A stretch of 64,000 nt of DNA from Salinicoccus halodurans (GCF_900114445.1 NZ_FOTB01000002.1:395752-459751); one strand, 5' to 3'. Shown: positions 50,956 to 61,774, numbered from the stretch's first letter. The notes: generated by a model from the sequence alone, not told the origin. Numbers and translations are program-made.

Positions 50956-52152
50956 TGTCTTCTGACGATATTCATAGAAATATATACTCATGATGATTCC
51001 AACCGCAAGCATATTTGCCCAAAGTCCGCTGCCCCCGTAACTTAGAAACGGAAGAGGGATCCCTGTGATCGGCAGCAGTTGGATTGTCATGCCGATGTTC
51101 TGGAATACATGGAACATGAGCAGTGATAGATAGCCGATGATGAAATATGAAGAAAAACTGTCATTGACTGTTGCGGCAATCCTGAACAGATGGAGCATCA
51201 GCATGAACAGGAGGACAATTACCGCTGTTGAACCAAGGAATCCGAATTCTTCGCCTATGATTGTAAAGATGAAGTCGGTATGGTTCTCAGGAATATAAAT
51301 GATTCCGTCGCTGAAGCCTTTTCCGGTAATCCCGCCGGAACCGATTGCTTTAAGAGAGTTACTGAGTTGGAACCCACCTTCAGTGACATAATCCTCAGGC
51401 TGAAGCCAGGAATAGATCCGCTCAAATTGATAAGGATGTATCCCGAGATAACGCTCCAGAAGATCGGGTCTGTACAGAATTCCAAGTATCAATGAACCGC
51501 CAACCGTGGATGCAACTGCGAGAGTGGGGATGATCAGCCACCAGCTTATGCCGGATACGACAATCATACCAAAAAGAATTGCAATCATCACAAGTGTTGT
51601 ACCCAGGTCATTCTGGACAAGAATGAACAGCATGGGAAGCACTGATACGGCCACCAGCTTAAAAAGCAATTTAACATCGACAGTCAGATCATTCGTCAAC
51701 TTATATCTGTTATGCTGACTGACAACATAAGCCAGAGTAAGTATGTAGATGATTTTGACGATTTCTGAGGGTTGTATGCTGAAAAATCCGAATTGGTACC
51801 AGCTTTTTGCACCATTGATAATCGGTGTGATGGGTGAAACCGGTGCGAAGAAAAGAATTACCAGTGAAAGTACACCCACTCCGTAAATAATCCATATATA
51901 TTGTTTCACCCATTTCATAGGGATGAAAGTCAGTACAAAAACCATGAAGAAGCCGGATATATAGAAAATCATCTGCCGTAAACTGAAATCAGTATTATAC
52001 TGCCCGCTTGTCATTGCAGAACGGATCATTACAATGCTTATGACCGCGAGCATTATAATCAGCAGGATCAGCAGCCAGTCTATCCGGGCGAGTATATTTG
52101 TATTTTGTCTTTTGTATCCTTGTTTATTATCCAAGAATTTCACCTTACCCAT
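50953..52152 (-). CDS. rodA: Peptidoglycan glycosyltransferase, RodA/FtsW/SpoVE (SEDS) family
   Basis: 399 residues with ten membrane helices. The conserved ENHTDFIFTIIGEEFGF loop holds the catalytic Asp, and the C-terminal PITGIPLPFLSYGGSGLWANM is the SEDS signature. It polymerises lipid II glycan strands with a partner PBP. In S. aureus-like cells the RodA paralogue works in lateral wall growth; FtsW elsewhere cannot be excluded. The ribosome site is weak. Located before murF as in staphylococci, but the ddl gene usually between them is missing. Confidence 0.92.
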   Translation of the reverse strand: MGKVKFLDNKQGYKRQNTNILARIDWLLILLIIMLAVISIVMIRSAMTSGQYNTDFSLRQMIFYISGFFMVFVLTFIPMKWVKQYIWIIYGVGVLSLVILFFAPVSPITPIINGAKSWYQFGFFSIQPSEIVKIIYILTLAYVVSQHNRYKLTNDLTVDVKLLFKLVAVSVLPMLFILVQNDLGTTLVMIAILFGMIVVSGISWWLIIPTLAVASTVGGSLILGILYRPDLLERYLGIHPYQFERIYSWLQPEDYVTEGGFQLSNSLKAIGSGGITGKGFSDGIIYIPENHTDFIFTIIGEEFGFLGSTAVIVLLFMLMLHLFRIAATVNDSFSSYFIIGYLSLLMFHVFQNIGMTIQLLPITGIPLPFLSYGGSGLWANMLAVGIIMSIYFYEYRQKT

Positions 52153-52344
52153 ATTGAAATCATCTTTTAATTATACACTATTATGACTCTGGTTTTTAAT
52201 ATTATCACAATCGCTTTAAATAATTCCACAGCTTTGTATTGTCATTTTTATGAACTTCACTAGTGATAGAGATTGATGACTGTATTATAATGTAGAAGAA
52301 TGGCCACTCGATATAATAAATATAGAAGGAATGGTAGTTTTCTT

Positions 52345-53709
52345 ATGATAGAAGTGACGATAGGGCAAATCGCAGAATTTTGCAATGGAAAACCCAATGA
52401 AGCTGCTGAAAAAATTAAAAATGAAAAAGTGAAAGGTGTATCCATTGATACACGCACAATTGAGAAAAACAACCTGTTCATTCCCTTTTTGGGGGAGAAC
52501 GCTGACGGGCACAGATTTATAGATAGTGCCTTTGACAAGGGGGCGGCGATCTCACTTACAGAATATAAAATTGAGCAGGGGGACTTGAGACCGCTGATCA
52601 AAGTGGATGATGGGCTTGCCGCACTGCAGATGATTGCAAAGGCGTATTTGAATATGGTTTCCCCAAAAGTGATTGCAATTACAGGCTCCAACGGAAAGAC
52701 GACGACGAAAGATATGGTGGAGTGTCTGCTCGCCCCATACTTTAAGGTGAAAAAGACGATTGGAAACTACAACAACGAAATTGGCCTGCCGCTGACAATC
52801 CTTCAGCTCGATCATGACACTGACATTTCCATACTGGAGATGGGCATGGACTCAAAAGGAGATATAGACTTCCTGAGTAAAATGACGGAACCCGATGTGG
52901 CGATCATAACCAACGTCGGTGAATCCCATATTGAAAAATTAGGATCTCGGGAGAATATTGCCGCGGCTAAATACGAAATCGTGAACGGCTTAAAAAATAC
53001 GGGTACTTTCATCTATTCCCGTGACTATCCTCTCCTCGAACAGATTGTAGAGAGGGATGTGGGTTATACCATAAGGACAGGCGGTCTGGATGAGACTAAT
53101 GATCTGCAGATCACAAATGTGAACCAGACAGAAGATGGTACTGAGTTTAACGTGCCGGGGATTGATGCACCGGTTGAGATTCCGCAGCTCGGCACACATA
53201 ATTCAGCGAATGCAACGCTCGCACTCCTGGCTGCAGAGGCATCGGGCCTCGAGATGTCCAAGGTCATGCATCAATTCCGAAGTTTGGAAGTGACTGGCAT
53301 GCGCATGCAGAAAATAAAACATGCATCGGGCGCAATGTTTATCAATGATGCATATAATGCTAGCCCGTCCAGCATGAAAAGCGCAATCAGTACCATTGGC
53401 AACATGGACTATGACTTTAAAATTCTCATACTTGCGGATATTCTGGAACTGGGAACATACAGAAAAGAACTTCACGAATCGGTCGGAGAGCATATCAACG
53501 AATTGGATGATGAATTTGATCTTCTGCTGACTTACGGCGAGGATGCCCGGCTGATCCATGATACAGTCAATAACACAGAAAAGAAACATTTCGCTTCTTT
53601 GGAGGCGCTGGCTGAAGAATTAAATCCGCATCTTGACGCACGTACCGTCATCTTGCTGAAAGGCTCCCGGGGAATGGCGGTTGAAAGGGTGATGGATCAT
53701 ATCGGATAA
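52345..53709 (+). CDS. murF: UDP-MurNAc-tripeptide--D-Ala-D-Ala ligase
   Basis: About 454 residues. Three Mur-ligase domains: N-terminal UDP-binding (SIDTRTIEKNNLFIPF), central ATPase with ITGSNGKTTTKDMVE, and C-terminal domain with FINDAYNASPSSMKSAI. It adds D-Ala-D-Ala to complete the cytosolic peptidoglycan precursor. The start at 52345 is the first Met before the conserved fold; an ATG at 52300 is possible. The end overlaps the following esterase gene. Confidence 0.95.
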   Translation: MIEVTIGQIAEFCNGKPNEAAEKIKNEKVKGVSIDTRTIEKNNLFIPFLGENADGHRFIDSAFDKGAAISLTEYKIEQGDLRPLIKVDDGLAALQMIAKAYLNMVSPKVIAITGSNGKTTTKDMVECLLAPYFKVKKTIGNYNNEIGLPLTILQLDHDTDISILEMGMDSKGDIDFLSKMTEPDVAIITNVGESHIEKLGSRENIAAAKYEIVNGLKNTGTFIYSRDYPLLEQIVERDVGYTIRTGGLDETNDLQITNVNQTEDGTEFNVPGIDAPVEIPQLGTHNSANATLALLAAEASGLEMSKVMHQFRSLEVTGMRMQKIKHASGAMFINDAYNASPSSMKSAISTIGNMDYDFKILILADILELGTYRKELHESVGEHINELDDEFDLLLTYGEDARLIHDTVNNTEKKHFASLEALAEELNPHLDARTVILLKGSRGMAVERVMDHIG

Positions 53710-54388
53710 TATTGGAGTTTTATTCTTACACGGTTATACAGGCGGCAGGCATGAGCTGGATCCGCTGTTTGTCTACCTGAAGTCCCGTTATGACTTTGAA
53801 TACGAATTCCCTGTCTATCCAGGACATGGTACAGTGCTCGATTTAAAGAAAGTCACAGGGAACGAGTGGTACGCAGAAGCGATGGATGCTTATACTGAGC
53901 TCAGAAAGCGTGTGGACAAGATCTATATCATTGGTTTTTCCATGGGTGGTGTATTCGCCGCGCACATTGCACAACAGGCGGAAGTGGAAAGGCTGTTCCT
54001 CATCGCGCCGGCTTTTGACTATACGAAAATTACAAAAATCGGCGAGCTCGGATTGACACCCACCCATTTCAGTGAGCACATGAAACTGAATATGTATGGA
54101 AAGATCAAAAACCGGGTCAAGGACATCCCGTTCAGGGCATTTCAGGAATTTAAAAATATCATCAAATTGAAAAGAGAAGGTTTAGAAAATGTTACAGCAG
54201 ATACTTTAATTGTACATGGCACACTCGATCTGCTGGTCCCTTATAAATCGAGCGTTGAAACGGCAGGGAAGATTCAGGGGGCAGAACTTGAATTGCTGGA
54301 GGGTGCTCCGCATCTGTTTGCCTATACAGAGGAGAGCCAGCTTGAATTGAATATACTGGCTGAACGCTTTCTTTTTAAACATAATTAA
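53699..54388 (+). CDS. Alpha/beta hydrolase (carboxylesterase-like) with non-canonical start codon
   Basis: About 229 residues. Oxyanion loop FLHGYTGG near the N-terminus, nucleophile GFSMGG, acid in VHGTLDLLVPY and His in GAPHLFAY: a complete catalytic triad of the Est30-like esterase group. The in-frame TGA at 53690-53692 and the first conserved residues at 53714 leave no ATG, GTG or TTG between; only ATC 53696, ATA 53699 or ATT 53711 are available. ATA 53699 lies 7 nt after AAAGGGTG, the best spacing. A GTG at 53834 would remove the oxyanion loop. It overlaps murF and is probably cotranscribed. Confidence 0.82.
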   Translation: MSDNIGVLFLHGYTGGRHELDPLFVYLKSRYDFEYEFPVYPGHGTVLDLKKVTGNEWYAEAMDAYTELRKRVDKIYIIGFSMGGVFAAHIAQQAEVERLFLIAPAFDYTKITKIGELGLTPTHFSEHMKLNMYGKIKNRVKDIPFRAFQEFKNIIKLKREGLENVTADTLIVHGTLDLLVPYKSSVETAGKIQGAELELLEGAPHLFAYTEESQLELNILAERFLFKHN

Positions 54389-54421
54389 AACAGACTTGTA
54401 TAAACACACTAATGATGTTAA

Positions 54422-55996
<1,575 letters not shown>

Positions 55997-56005
55997 AATG
56001 ATCAG

Positions 56006-56049
56006 AACACCCATGGAATCGGAGCGTATCCGAAACCATGGGTGTTTTT
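56006..56049 (+). terminator. Intrinsic terminator of cshA
   Basis: An 11-bp outer stem (AACACCCATGG with its complement) plus an inner 5-bp stem (TCGGA/TCCGA), followed by TTTTT. Confidence 0.88.
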
Positions 56050-56142
56050 ATTATATTTAAAGACAGTTGGATATATAATTGAAGAAAAAAGAAATTTGCT
56101 TTAGAGTTATAATAGTATAAATATATCTGACGGAGGATCAAT

Positions 56143-56607
56143 ATGAACGAGATACATAAACATGCTGTCCATTATTTGAGAGAACGTCACTTTTGGAGAT
56201 TTCTTCTATGGGCTGCTGTAGCGATAGGGGTAAGCGCTGCTGCTGTATATTTTGAACTTCCTGACTGGATATACTGGGCGGCAACAGGTATCCTGATACT
56301 GAGTTTCGTGGCGGGGGGACTGATCAGACCGTCTGTATATTACAGGGTGACGCGATATGAACTGAAGGAGGAGGTTCTGATTGTCCGCACAGGATTCTTC
56401 CGGATTTCCACCAAAATGATACCAATCAGACGCATACAGGGGGCTGTACTTTCAACAGGGCCGGTTTCAAGAAGATACAATCTTGCAAACCTCACGGTGA
56501 AAACGGCGAGTACGGTGTTTTTACTGCCGCCTTTAAAAATGAAAGAGGCTCAGACACTGAAGCTTGAGATTATTGATATGGTGAAGGGGGAGCACACAGA
56601 TGTATAG
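56143..56607 (+). CDS. YdbS-like membrane bPH2 domain protein
   Basis: 154 residues: two adjacent N-terminal membrane helices (FLLWAAVAIGVSAAAVYF and IYWAATGILILSFVAGGL) and a bacterial PH-like (bPH2, DUF304) domain with RYELKEEVLIVRTGFF and IPIRRIQGAVLSTGP. B. subtilis YdbS, its likely orthologue, is paired with YdbT. CGGAGG precedes ATG 56143. First of three related genes; overlaps the next by 8 nt. Confidence 0.9.
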   Translation: MNEIHKHAVHYLRERHFWRFLLWAAVAIGVSAAAVYFELPDWIYWAATGILILSFVAGGLIRPSVYYRVTRYELKEEVLIVRTGFFRISTKMIPIRRIQGAVLSTGPVSRRYNLANLTVKTASTVFLLPPLKMKEAQTLKLEIIDMVKGEHTDV

Positions 56608-58135
56608 TCCCGAAAAGCTCCACCCCATTGCTTATTTAGGCAGTGTGGTCAATGCTTTGAAAAACTTATGGATTCCAATCATCATTGTTTTATTCAATTC
56701 GAGAGAAGCCATTTTCTCAGGAAATATCTCTTTGAAATATTTCCTGATTTCAGGAGGCGTACTCCTTCTGGCTGTTATACTTTTCGGCGGGTATGATTTC
56801 CTTAATAAATACCGGACACGTTTTTGGATTGAAGATGGAAAGTTCATATATAAAGATGGTGTGATTTCCAACAGGGAAAAAGAACTTGATATCAGCCGCA
56901 TCCAATCCATTGATTTCAATGAACCGATATTCCACAGAATATTCGGGGCTGTCAAGCTGGATATTATTACACCGGGTGAAGGCATAAAAATCGATACGAT
57001 TAAAAAATCGCAGGCTCAGTCGATCCAATCCATTCTCTACAATGAAATGAGTCAGCTGAATGAAGCGATGGAAATCGGTGCGTCCAGTAAATGGCCTAAA
57101 GAGAAGACGTCTGAGAGCATTTCAGCAGACCAGTTTGACACCTTGTACAAAATGAAGGGTAAATCGCTTATACTCATGAGTATGACAAGCGGTGCACTCG
57201 GGGCATTTCTAGCCATAGTCTTCGGATTCATCAACCTGATCGGAGCGAACTTTCTGATTGAACGCTATTTTGAAGTTTTCGAAGGGCTTGTGAGAAACGT
57301 ATTCATGGCAATCGGCATTGCGGTACTTATTTTCATCATTGTCGGATATATCATCGGCATACTCATATTGTCCATTAAATATTTCAATTATATACTGAAG
57401 ACGAAATCTGATGATCTGGTTGTGGAATACGGATTGCTTGAAAAGAAGCACAAGAGTGTAAATATCAACAGAGTTCAGAATATCATTATAAAAGATTCGA
57501 TTATCAGGCGGATGATCGGGTACTATTCCTTATCAGTGACGATTACAAGTGATTCATTGGACAGTGAGGAAATTGACGGGAAAGTGGAACTTTTACCGTT
57601 CATAAAGAAGAAAAGGCTTTATGAAATCATCGATGGAATCTTCCCGAATTATCATGTCGAAGTGCCGGAGAAGGTTGTGCCGCTCAGAGGCTACAGAAGG
57701 TACTTCCAGATCATTCTTTCCCTCCTTATCATTGCGACCGGGGTCATTCAATATTTCTGGTTCGATTATACATGGATCATTGGATTGGTGCTGGCGGCAG
57801 TCTTTATCATTTCAGGTGTATACAATGCTCGAAATACGGGGTATTCCATTCATGGAAATGAAATCAATATGATGATGACAGGCTTCTTTTCGCGGTCCCA
57901 TTTCGTGATAAAGCATGAAAAGCTGATTGAAGCCCAATGGGTGGTCAATCCATTCCTCAAGCGTTCAGAACTGGGTGTCATCACCCTGGTAACTGCCGCA
58001 GGCATGCTGGGATCAAGCGCAACATTGAAATTCATCGACAGAAAAGATATTGAAAAGATCTGGAATTGGGCAGAAAGGGGGCATTCTGATGGAGAAGATA
58101 TCGTCGAAGGCAATCAAAGTATGGAGAATCAGTGA
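56600..58135 (+). CDS. YdbT-like membrane protein with repeated bPH2 domains
   Basis: 511 residues built from repeats of a membrane helix pair plus a bPH2 domain: KFIYKDGVISNREKELDISR, then DDLVVEYGLLEKKHKSVNINR, then a third degenerate unit near the end (IHGNEINMMMTGFFSRS). Six or so helices. It overlaps both neighbours (8 and 47 nt), so the three PH-domain genes are one translation unit. The YdbST pair is known to affect envelope-targeting antimicrobial resistance in Bacillus; role here unknown. Confidence 0.88.
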   Translation: MYSPEKLHPIAYLGSVVNALKNLWIPIIIVLFNSREAIFSGNISLKYFLISGGVLLLAVILFGGYDFLNKYRTRFWIEDGKFIYKDGVISNREKELDISRIQSIDFNEPIFHRIFGAVKLDIITPGEGIKIDTIKKSQAQSIQSILYNEMSQLNEAMEIGASSKWPKEKTSESISADQFDTLYKMKGKSLILMSMTSGALGAFLAIVFGFINLIGANFLIERYFEVFEGLVRNVFMAIGIAVLIFIIVGYIIGILILSIKYFNYILKTKSDDLVVEYGLLEKKHKSVNINRVQNIIIKDSIIRRMIGYYSLSVTITSDSLDSEEIDGKVELLPFIKKKRLYEIIDGIFPNYHVEVPEKVVPLRGYRRYFQIILSLLIIATGVIQYFWFDYTWIIGLVLAAVFIISGVYNARNTGYSIHGNEINMMMTGFFSRSHFVIKHEKLIEAQWVVNPFLKRSELGVITLVTAAGMLGSSATLKFIDRKDIEKIWNWAERGHSDGEDIVEGNQSMENQ

Positions 58136-58562
58136 GTCGATCGTCGCCGGCATTATACTGCTTGTTGCCATCGTCGCGCTCGTTCTGTCGCTGTGGGTAT
58201 GGAACTGGCTGCCGTGGTGGGTATCTCTGATCATATTCGGATTTTTCCTGTACAGCTGCATTTTTCAAATCTGGCTGTTCCCTGCATTGAAATACAAATA
58301 TTTCCGTTACCAGGTAATGGATGACGAAATAAAAATCCACAGCGGAATATGGATTAAAAAGCAGGTGGCGGTGCCTTTATTCCGTGTACAGAATATCGAT
58401 ACCCATGTAGGACCGCTTATGAAACGTTTTGGCTTAAAAAGTATTACACTGAGAACGTCTGCTGAAAAAATTGAAATACCGGAACTTGAAGCAGATAAAG
58501 CAGATGTGCTCAGGAATGATATCAGGGCGTTAATCAATGAAAATACGAGGCAGGAAATATGA
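58089..58562 (+). CDS. Third membrane bPH2 domain protein
   Basis: 157 residues: two membrane helices (SIVAGIILLVAIVALVLSLW and SLIIFGFFLYSCIFQIWLF) and one bPH2 domain (YQVMDDEIKIHSGIWIKKQ, VPLFRVQNIDTHVGP). ATG 58089 follows GGGGG; this start puts 47 nt inside the previous gene. Its stop overlaps acpS by 4 nt. Confidence 0.88.
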   Translation: MEKISSKAIKVWRISESIVAGIILLVAIVALVLSLWVWNWLPWWVSLIIFGFFLYSCIFQIWLFPALKYKYFRYQVMDDEIKIHSGIWIKKQVAVPLFRVQNIDTHVGPLMKRFGLKSITLRTSAEKIEIPELEADKADVLRNDIRALINENTRQEI

Positions 58563-58909
58563 TTGTTGGACTGGGTACGGATATAATAGAAATAAATCGT
58601 GTGAAAGAAATTGAATCGCGTAATAACCGGCTTTCCAAAAGGATCCTTTCAGAATCTGAATTGATGCATTATAACATACTGAAAAGTGATAAGCGCAGAA
58701 TGGAATACCTTGCCGGCCGGTTTGCAGTGAAGGAAGCATACAGTAAAGCGCTGGGGACGGGAATCGGAAAAAGTGCCGCGTTCCAGGATGTCATCTGTCT
58801 GAATGATGATTTGGGCAAGCCATTCATCAAAGATGACAAAAGAGCGCACGTGTCAATCTCCCATGCAGAGGAATATGCCGTAGCAACTGTAATTTTAGAA
58901 GAAATCTAG
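58559..58909 (+). CDS. acpS: Holo-acyl-carrier-protein synthase
   Basis: 116 residues. MIVGLGTDIIEINRVK (Mg-binding Asp), LAGRFAVKEAYSKALGTGIG and HVSISHAEEYAVATVI are the AcpS motifs. It attaches the 4'-phosphopantetheine of CoA to ACP. Overlaps the previous gene (ATGA) and precedes alr, a common arrangement in Firmicutes. Confidence 0.95.
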   Translation: MIVGLGTDIIEINRVKEIESRNNRLSKRILSESELMHYNILKSDKRRMEYLAGRFAVKEAYSKALGTGIGKSAAFQDVICLNDDLGKPFIKDDKRAHVSISHAEEYAVATVILEEI

Positions 58910-58920
58910 GAGGCCTGTGC

Positions 58921-60072
58921 GTGTCAGAAAAATATTACAGAAATACCGTAATTGAAGTTGATTTGGAAGCGATTTATGAGAATTATAGAATGATACAGAA
59001 TCTGCATTCGGATAAAACATTCATAGCTGTCGTAAAAGCCAATGCCTATGGCCTCGGCAGTGTGACAGTCGCCGAGCATCTTGCAGCAGGAGGTGTTGAC
59101 TTTTTTGCTGTGGCAACACTGGATGAGGCAATTGAACTCCGTATGCATGGAATCAGGGAGAAAATCCTGGTGCTCGGGGTGATCCGGCCGGAAGATATCA
59201 ATAAAGCGATTCAGCACCGCATTGCAGTCACAGCGCCCAATCTGGAATGGCTGACAGAAGCACGGAGTAATGTAAGTGACAAGTATGATAAAGAAGTATG
59301 GATCCATATCAAAGTGAATGCCGGAATGAACCGCCTGGGAACCTCGGATATTGAAGAAATTAACCGGATGATCAAAGAAATTGATGAAGATGGACATTTC
59401 ATATACGAAGGGATATACAGCCACTTCAGTTCTGCAGATATTGATGACGAAGTGAACGGGAGGGAATATGCTGAATTCAAAAGAATTACCGGTGAGGTCA
59501 GGAAACCCCGGTATGTCCATGTCCAGAATTCAGCGGGAGCCCTCAGGATAAATGATGATTACTGCAACGCGGTCAGAGTTGGCATTTCATTATATGGATA
59601 TTATACTTCCCCTTATATTGAAGAAATTTCTGATGTGAGTCTGAAACCTTCTGTCAGGCTGGCCACAAAAGTGATGGATGTACATATACTGTCTGAAGGT
59701 GAAGGGGTAAGTTACGGACTGGTGCATAAAGCGGTCGGGAAAGAGCAGATTGCCACGCTGCCGATTGGATATGCCGACGGACTTCTCCGCAGGCAGACGG
59801 GATATAAAGTCAGTTTGACAGATGGGACTGAGTGTCCGATTGTTGGGCGGGTCTGCATGGATTCGACGATGATCAGCGTACCGCCCGATGTGAAAGCTGG
59901 TGATGAAGTGACCATCATAAGTCCTGAGCGTGATTCAGGACAGTCGATGGAGAGTTACAGTGATCATTCAGGGACGATTTCCTATGAGTCGTTATGCACG
60001 TTATCAAGAAGGATACCCCGGCTGTACCAAGGCGCGGATGCAGCGTTCGTGCATAATGAAGTACTAAAATAA
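58921..60072 (+). CDS. alr: Alanine racemase
   Basis: 383 residues. The PLP Lys lies in IAVVKANAYGLGS, and the C-terminal catalytic Tyr region with GVSYGLVHKA and PIGYADGLLRRQ is intact. It makes D-alanine for peptidoglycan and teichoic acids; the dimer is cytosolic. GTG 58921 follows TAGGAGG. Upstream of mazEF as in staphylococci. Confidence 0.95.
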   Translation: MSEKYYRNTVIEVDLEAIYENYRMIQNLHSDKTFIAVVKANAYGLGSVTVAEHLAAGGVDFFAVATLDEAIELRMHGIREKILVLGVIRPEDINKAIQHRIAVTAPNLEWLTEARSNVSDKYDKEVWIHIKVNAGMNRLGTSDIEEINRMIKEIDEDGHFIYEGIYSHFSSADIDDEVNGREYAEFKRITGEVRKPRYVHVQNSAGALRINDDYCNAVRVGISLYGYYTSPYIEEISDVSLKPSVRLATKVMDVHILSEGEGVSYGLVHKAVGKEQIATLPIGYADGLLRRQTGYKVSLTDGTECPIVGRVCMDSTMISVPPDVKAGDEVTIISPERDSGQSMESYSDHSGTISYESLCTLSRRIPRLYQGADAAFVHNEVLK

Positions 60073-60140
60073 ACTAGTAATGATATTTTATACATGTTAT
60101 AGTTGACATAAGTTTAATGTTACCGGGGAGTGGTCTTCTA

Positions 60141-60305
60141 ATGAGTAATGCAACATTATTTGGCAGTATTGAACTTTCTCTTGAACATGGATATATTGAA
60201 ATGAGCGAGATTAACCTCTCGATTGCCTGTGAGAGCGAAGAGCTGGAATGCGAAGCATGGCAGTCGAATGAGGATTTTCTTGTTTACAGTAAAGATGGTG
60301 AATAG
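60141..60305 (+). CDS. mazE: Antitoxin MazE (staphylococcal type)
   Basis: 54 residues resembling staphylococcal MazE: the segment SLEHGYIEMSEINLSIACES aligns with its dimerisation half, and the acidic C-terminus (ELECEAWQSNEDFL) is the part that wraps MazF. It neutralises MazF and represses its own operon. ATG 60141 follows GGGGAGTGG. The stop is directly followed by the mazF ATG. Confidence 0.88.
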   Translation: MSNATLFGSIELSLEHGYIEMSEINLSIACESEELECEAWQSNEDFLVYSKDGE

Positions 60306-60677
60306 ATGAAAAGAGGAGAAGTATATCTTGCGGATCTATCACCGGTGCAGGGCTCTGAACAAGGCGGTAAACGCCCGGTAGTGATTATACAGAACAACAT
60401 CGGCAACTATCACAGCCCGACTGTGATCGTTGCAGCCATTACCGGCAGAATCAACAAAGCCAAGATTCCGACGCATGTGGAGATATCCAAAGATACATAT
60501 AATCTTGACAAGGACTCAGTGATACTTCTTGAACAGATAAGAACAGTAGATAAGAAAAGGCTTAAAGAGAAGCTTACATATTTGAATGATGATAAGATGA
60601 AGGAAGTGGACAAAGCTTTGAAAATCAGTTTAGAACTCATGCCTGCCAAGTCCAAGAAATCTGAATCGAAATCCTGA
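60306..60677 (+). CDS. mazF: Endoribonuclease toxin MazF
   Basis: 123 residues of the PemK/MazF SH3-like fold: [30 protein letters not shown] (catalytic Arg), [11 protein letters not shown] (catalytic Thr) and [17 protein letters not shown]. It cleaves mRNA at short motifs when free of MazE. The staphylococcal mazEF-rsbUVW-sigB linkage is present. A terminator lies just after the gene. Confidence 0.94.
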   Translation: MKRGEVYLADLSPVQGSEQGGKRPVVIIQNNIGNYHSPTVIVAAITGRINKAKIPTHVEISKDTYNLDKDSVILLEQIRTVDKKRLKEKLTYLNDDKMKEVDKALKISLELMPAKSKKSESKS

Positions 60678-60679
60678 TG

Positions 60680-60705
60680 GACTTTTGTACGCAAAAGTCT
60701 TTTTT
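60680..60705 (+). terminator. Intrinsic terminator between mazF and rsbU
   Basis: An 8-bp perfect stem (GACTTTTG with CAAAAGTC, loop TACG) followed by TTTTTT. The rsbU ribosome site starts 6 nt later. Confidence 0.88.
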
Positions 60706-60724
60706 CAGTCTGAGGTGATTTATT

Positions 60725-61741
60725 TTGACATATATAGACGATCTTGTTAATAAATATAGGGAGATACTTAATTTGTATCTTTATGGCGATGATGCTGACC
60801 AGGCGTTTGACTGGTGCCAGTCATTCAGTGAAGAAGTCATCGAAATGGATACCTCACCTGAGGAAATCGTTTCACTGCACATCGATTTACTTGAAGATAT
60901 GGAAGTGGAAGATGTTGCACTTGTAAAGAAGTCACTCGACATTCTGCAGGAAGTCATCATATCTTTCGGTTTTACATACAGGGATTATAAATCGATGATG
61001 AATAAACTTAAAATCCATGATAAAGAGATGGACGTCGCTTCAAGTCTGCAGGAAACAATGCTGAAAACGGAGATTCCTACATTTGAAACGATGAAAATTG
61101 GTGCCATCAGTGTGCCGGCACGAAAAGTAAGCGGTGATTATTTCAATATCATCGATCACAAAGACGGCATGCTGAGTTTCGCTGTTGCAGATGTCATCGG
61201 CAAAGGTATTCCGGCGGCCATTGCAATGAGTATGATCAAATTCGGGATGGATTCCTACGGGTATTCCCAATTGCCCAGCGACAGTCTGAAAAAGTTGAAC
61301 CGTGTAGTGGAGAAGAACGTCAATCAGAATATGTTCGTAACCATGTTTTATGGCCTGTATGATCATAACACCAATTTACTCTATTATTCATCTGCAGGAC
61401 ATGAGCCTGCACTGTTATACCGCTATGAAACAGATGATTTTGAAGAGATTGATGCCAAAGGCATTGTGCTGGGCGTTAAGGAAAATGCAAGGTATGAACA
61501 AAAAGAGATAGAAATCGGTAATAATGATATGATCATCGTGTTTACTGATGGTGTGACCGAACTCAGGAAGCACGATGATACATTCATTGATTTTGAGGAT
61601 GTCAAAGATATGATCAGAGAAGTGAAAGATCACCATCCTCAGGATATTGTCCAGTATATTTACGAGTCATTAATGCGGATGCAGAACCCGAATAAAAAAG
61701 ACGATTTGACGCTTTTTATATTAAAGAATAATAAAGATTAA
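60725..61741 (+). CDS. rsbU: Sigma-B activating phosphatase RsbU
   Basis: 338 residues. A helical N-terminal domain (about 1-115) and a PP2C-type phosphatase domain with SGDYFNIIDHKDG, VADVIGKGIPAA, YSSAGHEPALLY and IIVFTDGVTELR (metal-binding Asp and Gly residues). It dephosphorylates RsbV to free SigB from RsbW. As in staphylococci, no rsbR, rsbS or rsbT precede it, so the input is different from the Bacillus stressosome. TTG 60725 follows GAGGTGA. Confidence 0.94.
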   Translation: MTYIDDLVNKYREILNLYLYGDDADQAFDWCQSFSEEVIEMDTSPEEIVSLHIDLLEDMEVEDVALVKKSLDILQEVIISFGFTYRDYKSMMNKLKIHDKEMDVASSLQETMLKTEIPTFETMKIGAISVPARKVSGDYFNIIDHKDGMLSFAVADVIGKGIPAAIAMSMIKFGMDSYGYSQLPSDSLKKLNRVVEKNVNQNMFVTMFYGLYDHNTNLLYYSSAGHEPALLYRYETDDFEEIDAKGIVLGVKENARYEQKEIEIGNNDMIIVFTDGVTELRKHDDTFIDFEDVKDMIREVKDHHPQDIVQYIYESLMRMQNPNKKDDLTLFILKNNKD

Positions 61742-61748
61742 TTTTTAT

Positions 61749-61774
61749 GTTTTAACTCTATTCAGTCCGGGTAA
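61749..61774 (+). promoter_or_regulatory. Sigma-B promoter of rsbVW-sigB
   Basis: GTTTTA (61749-61754), 14-bp spacer and GGGTAA (61769-61774), an exact match to the sigma-B consensus, 46 bp upstream of rsbV. It gives positive autoregulation. Confidence 0.85.

Noticed and set aside
53834-54388. Esterase starting at the GTG of 53834
   Set aside because: This start would remove the conserved HGYTGG oxyanion loop that is intact upstream in the same frame.
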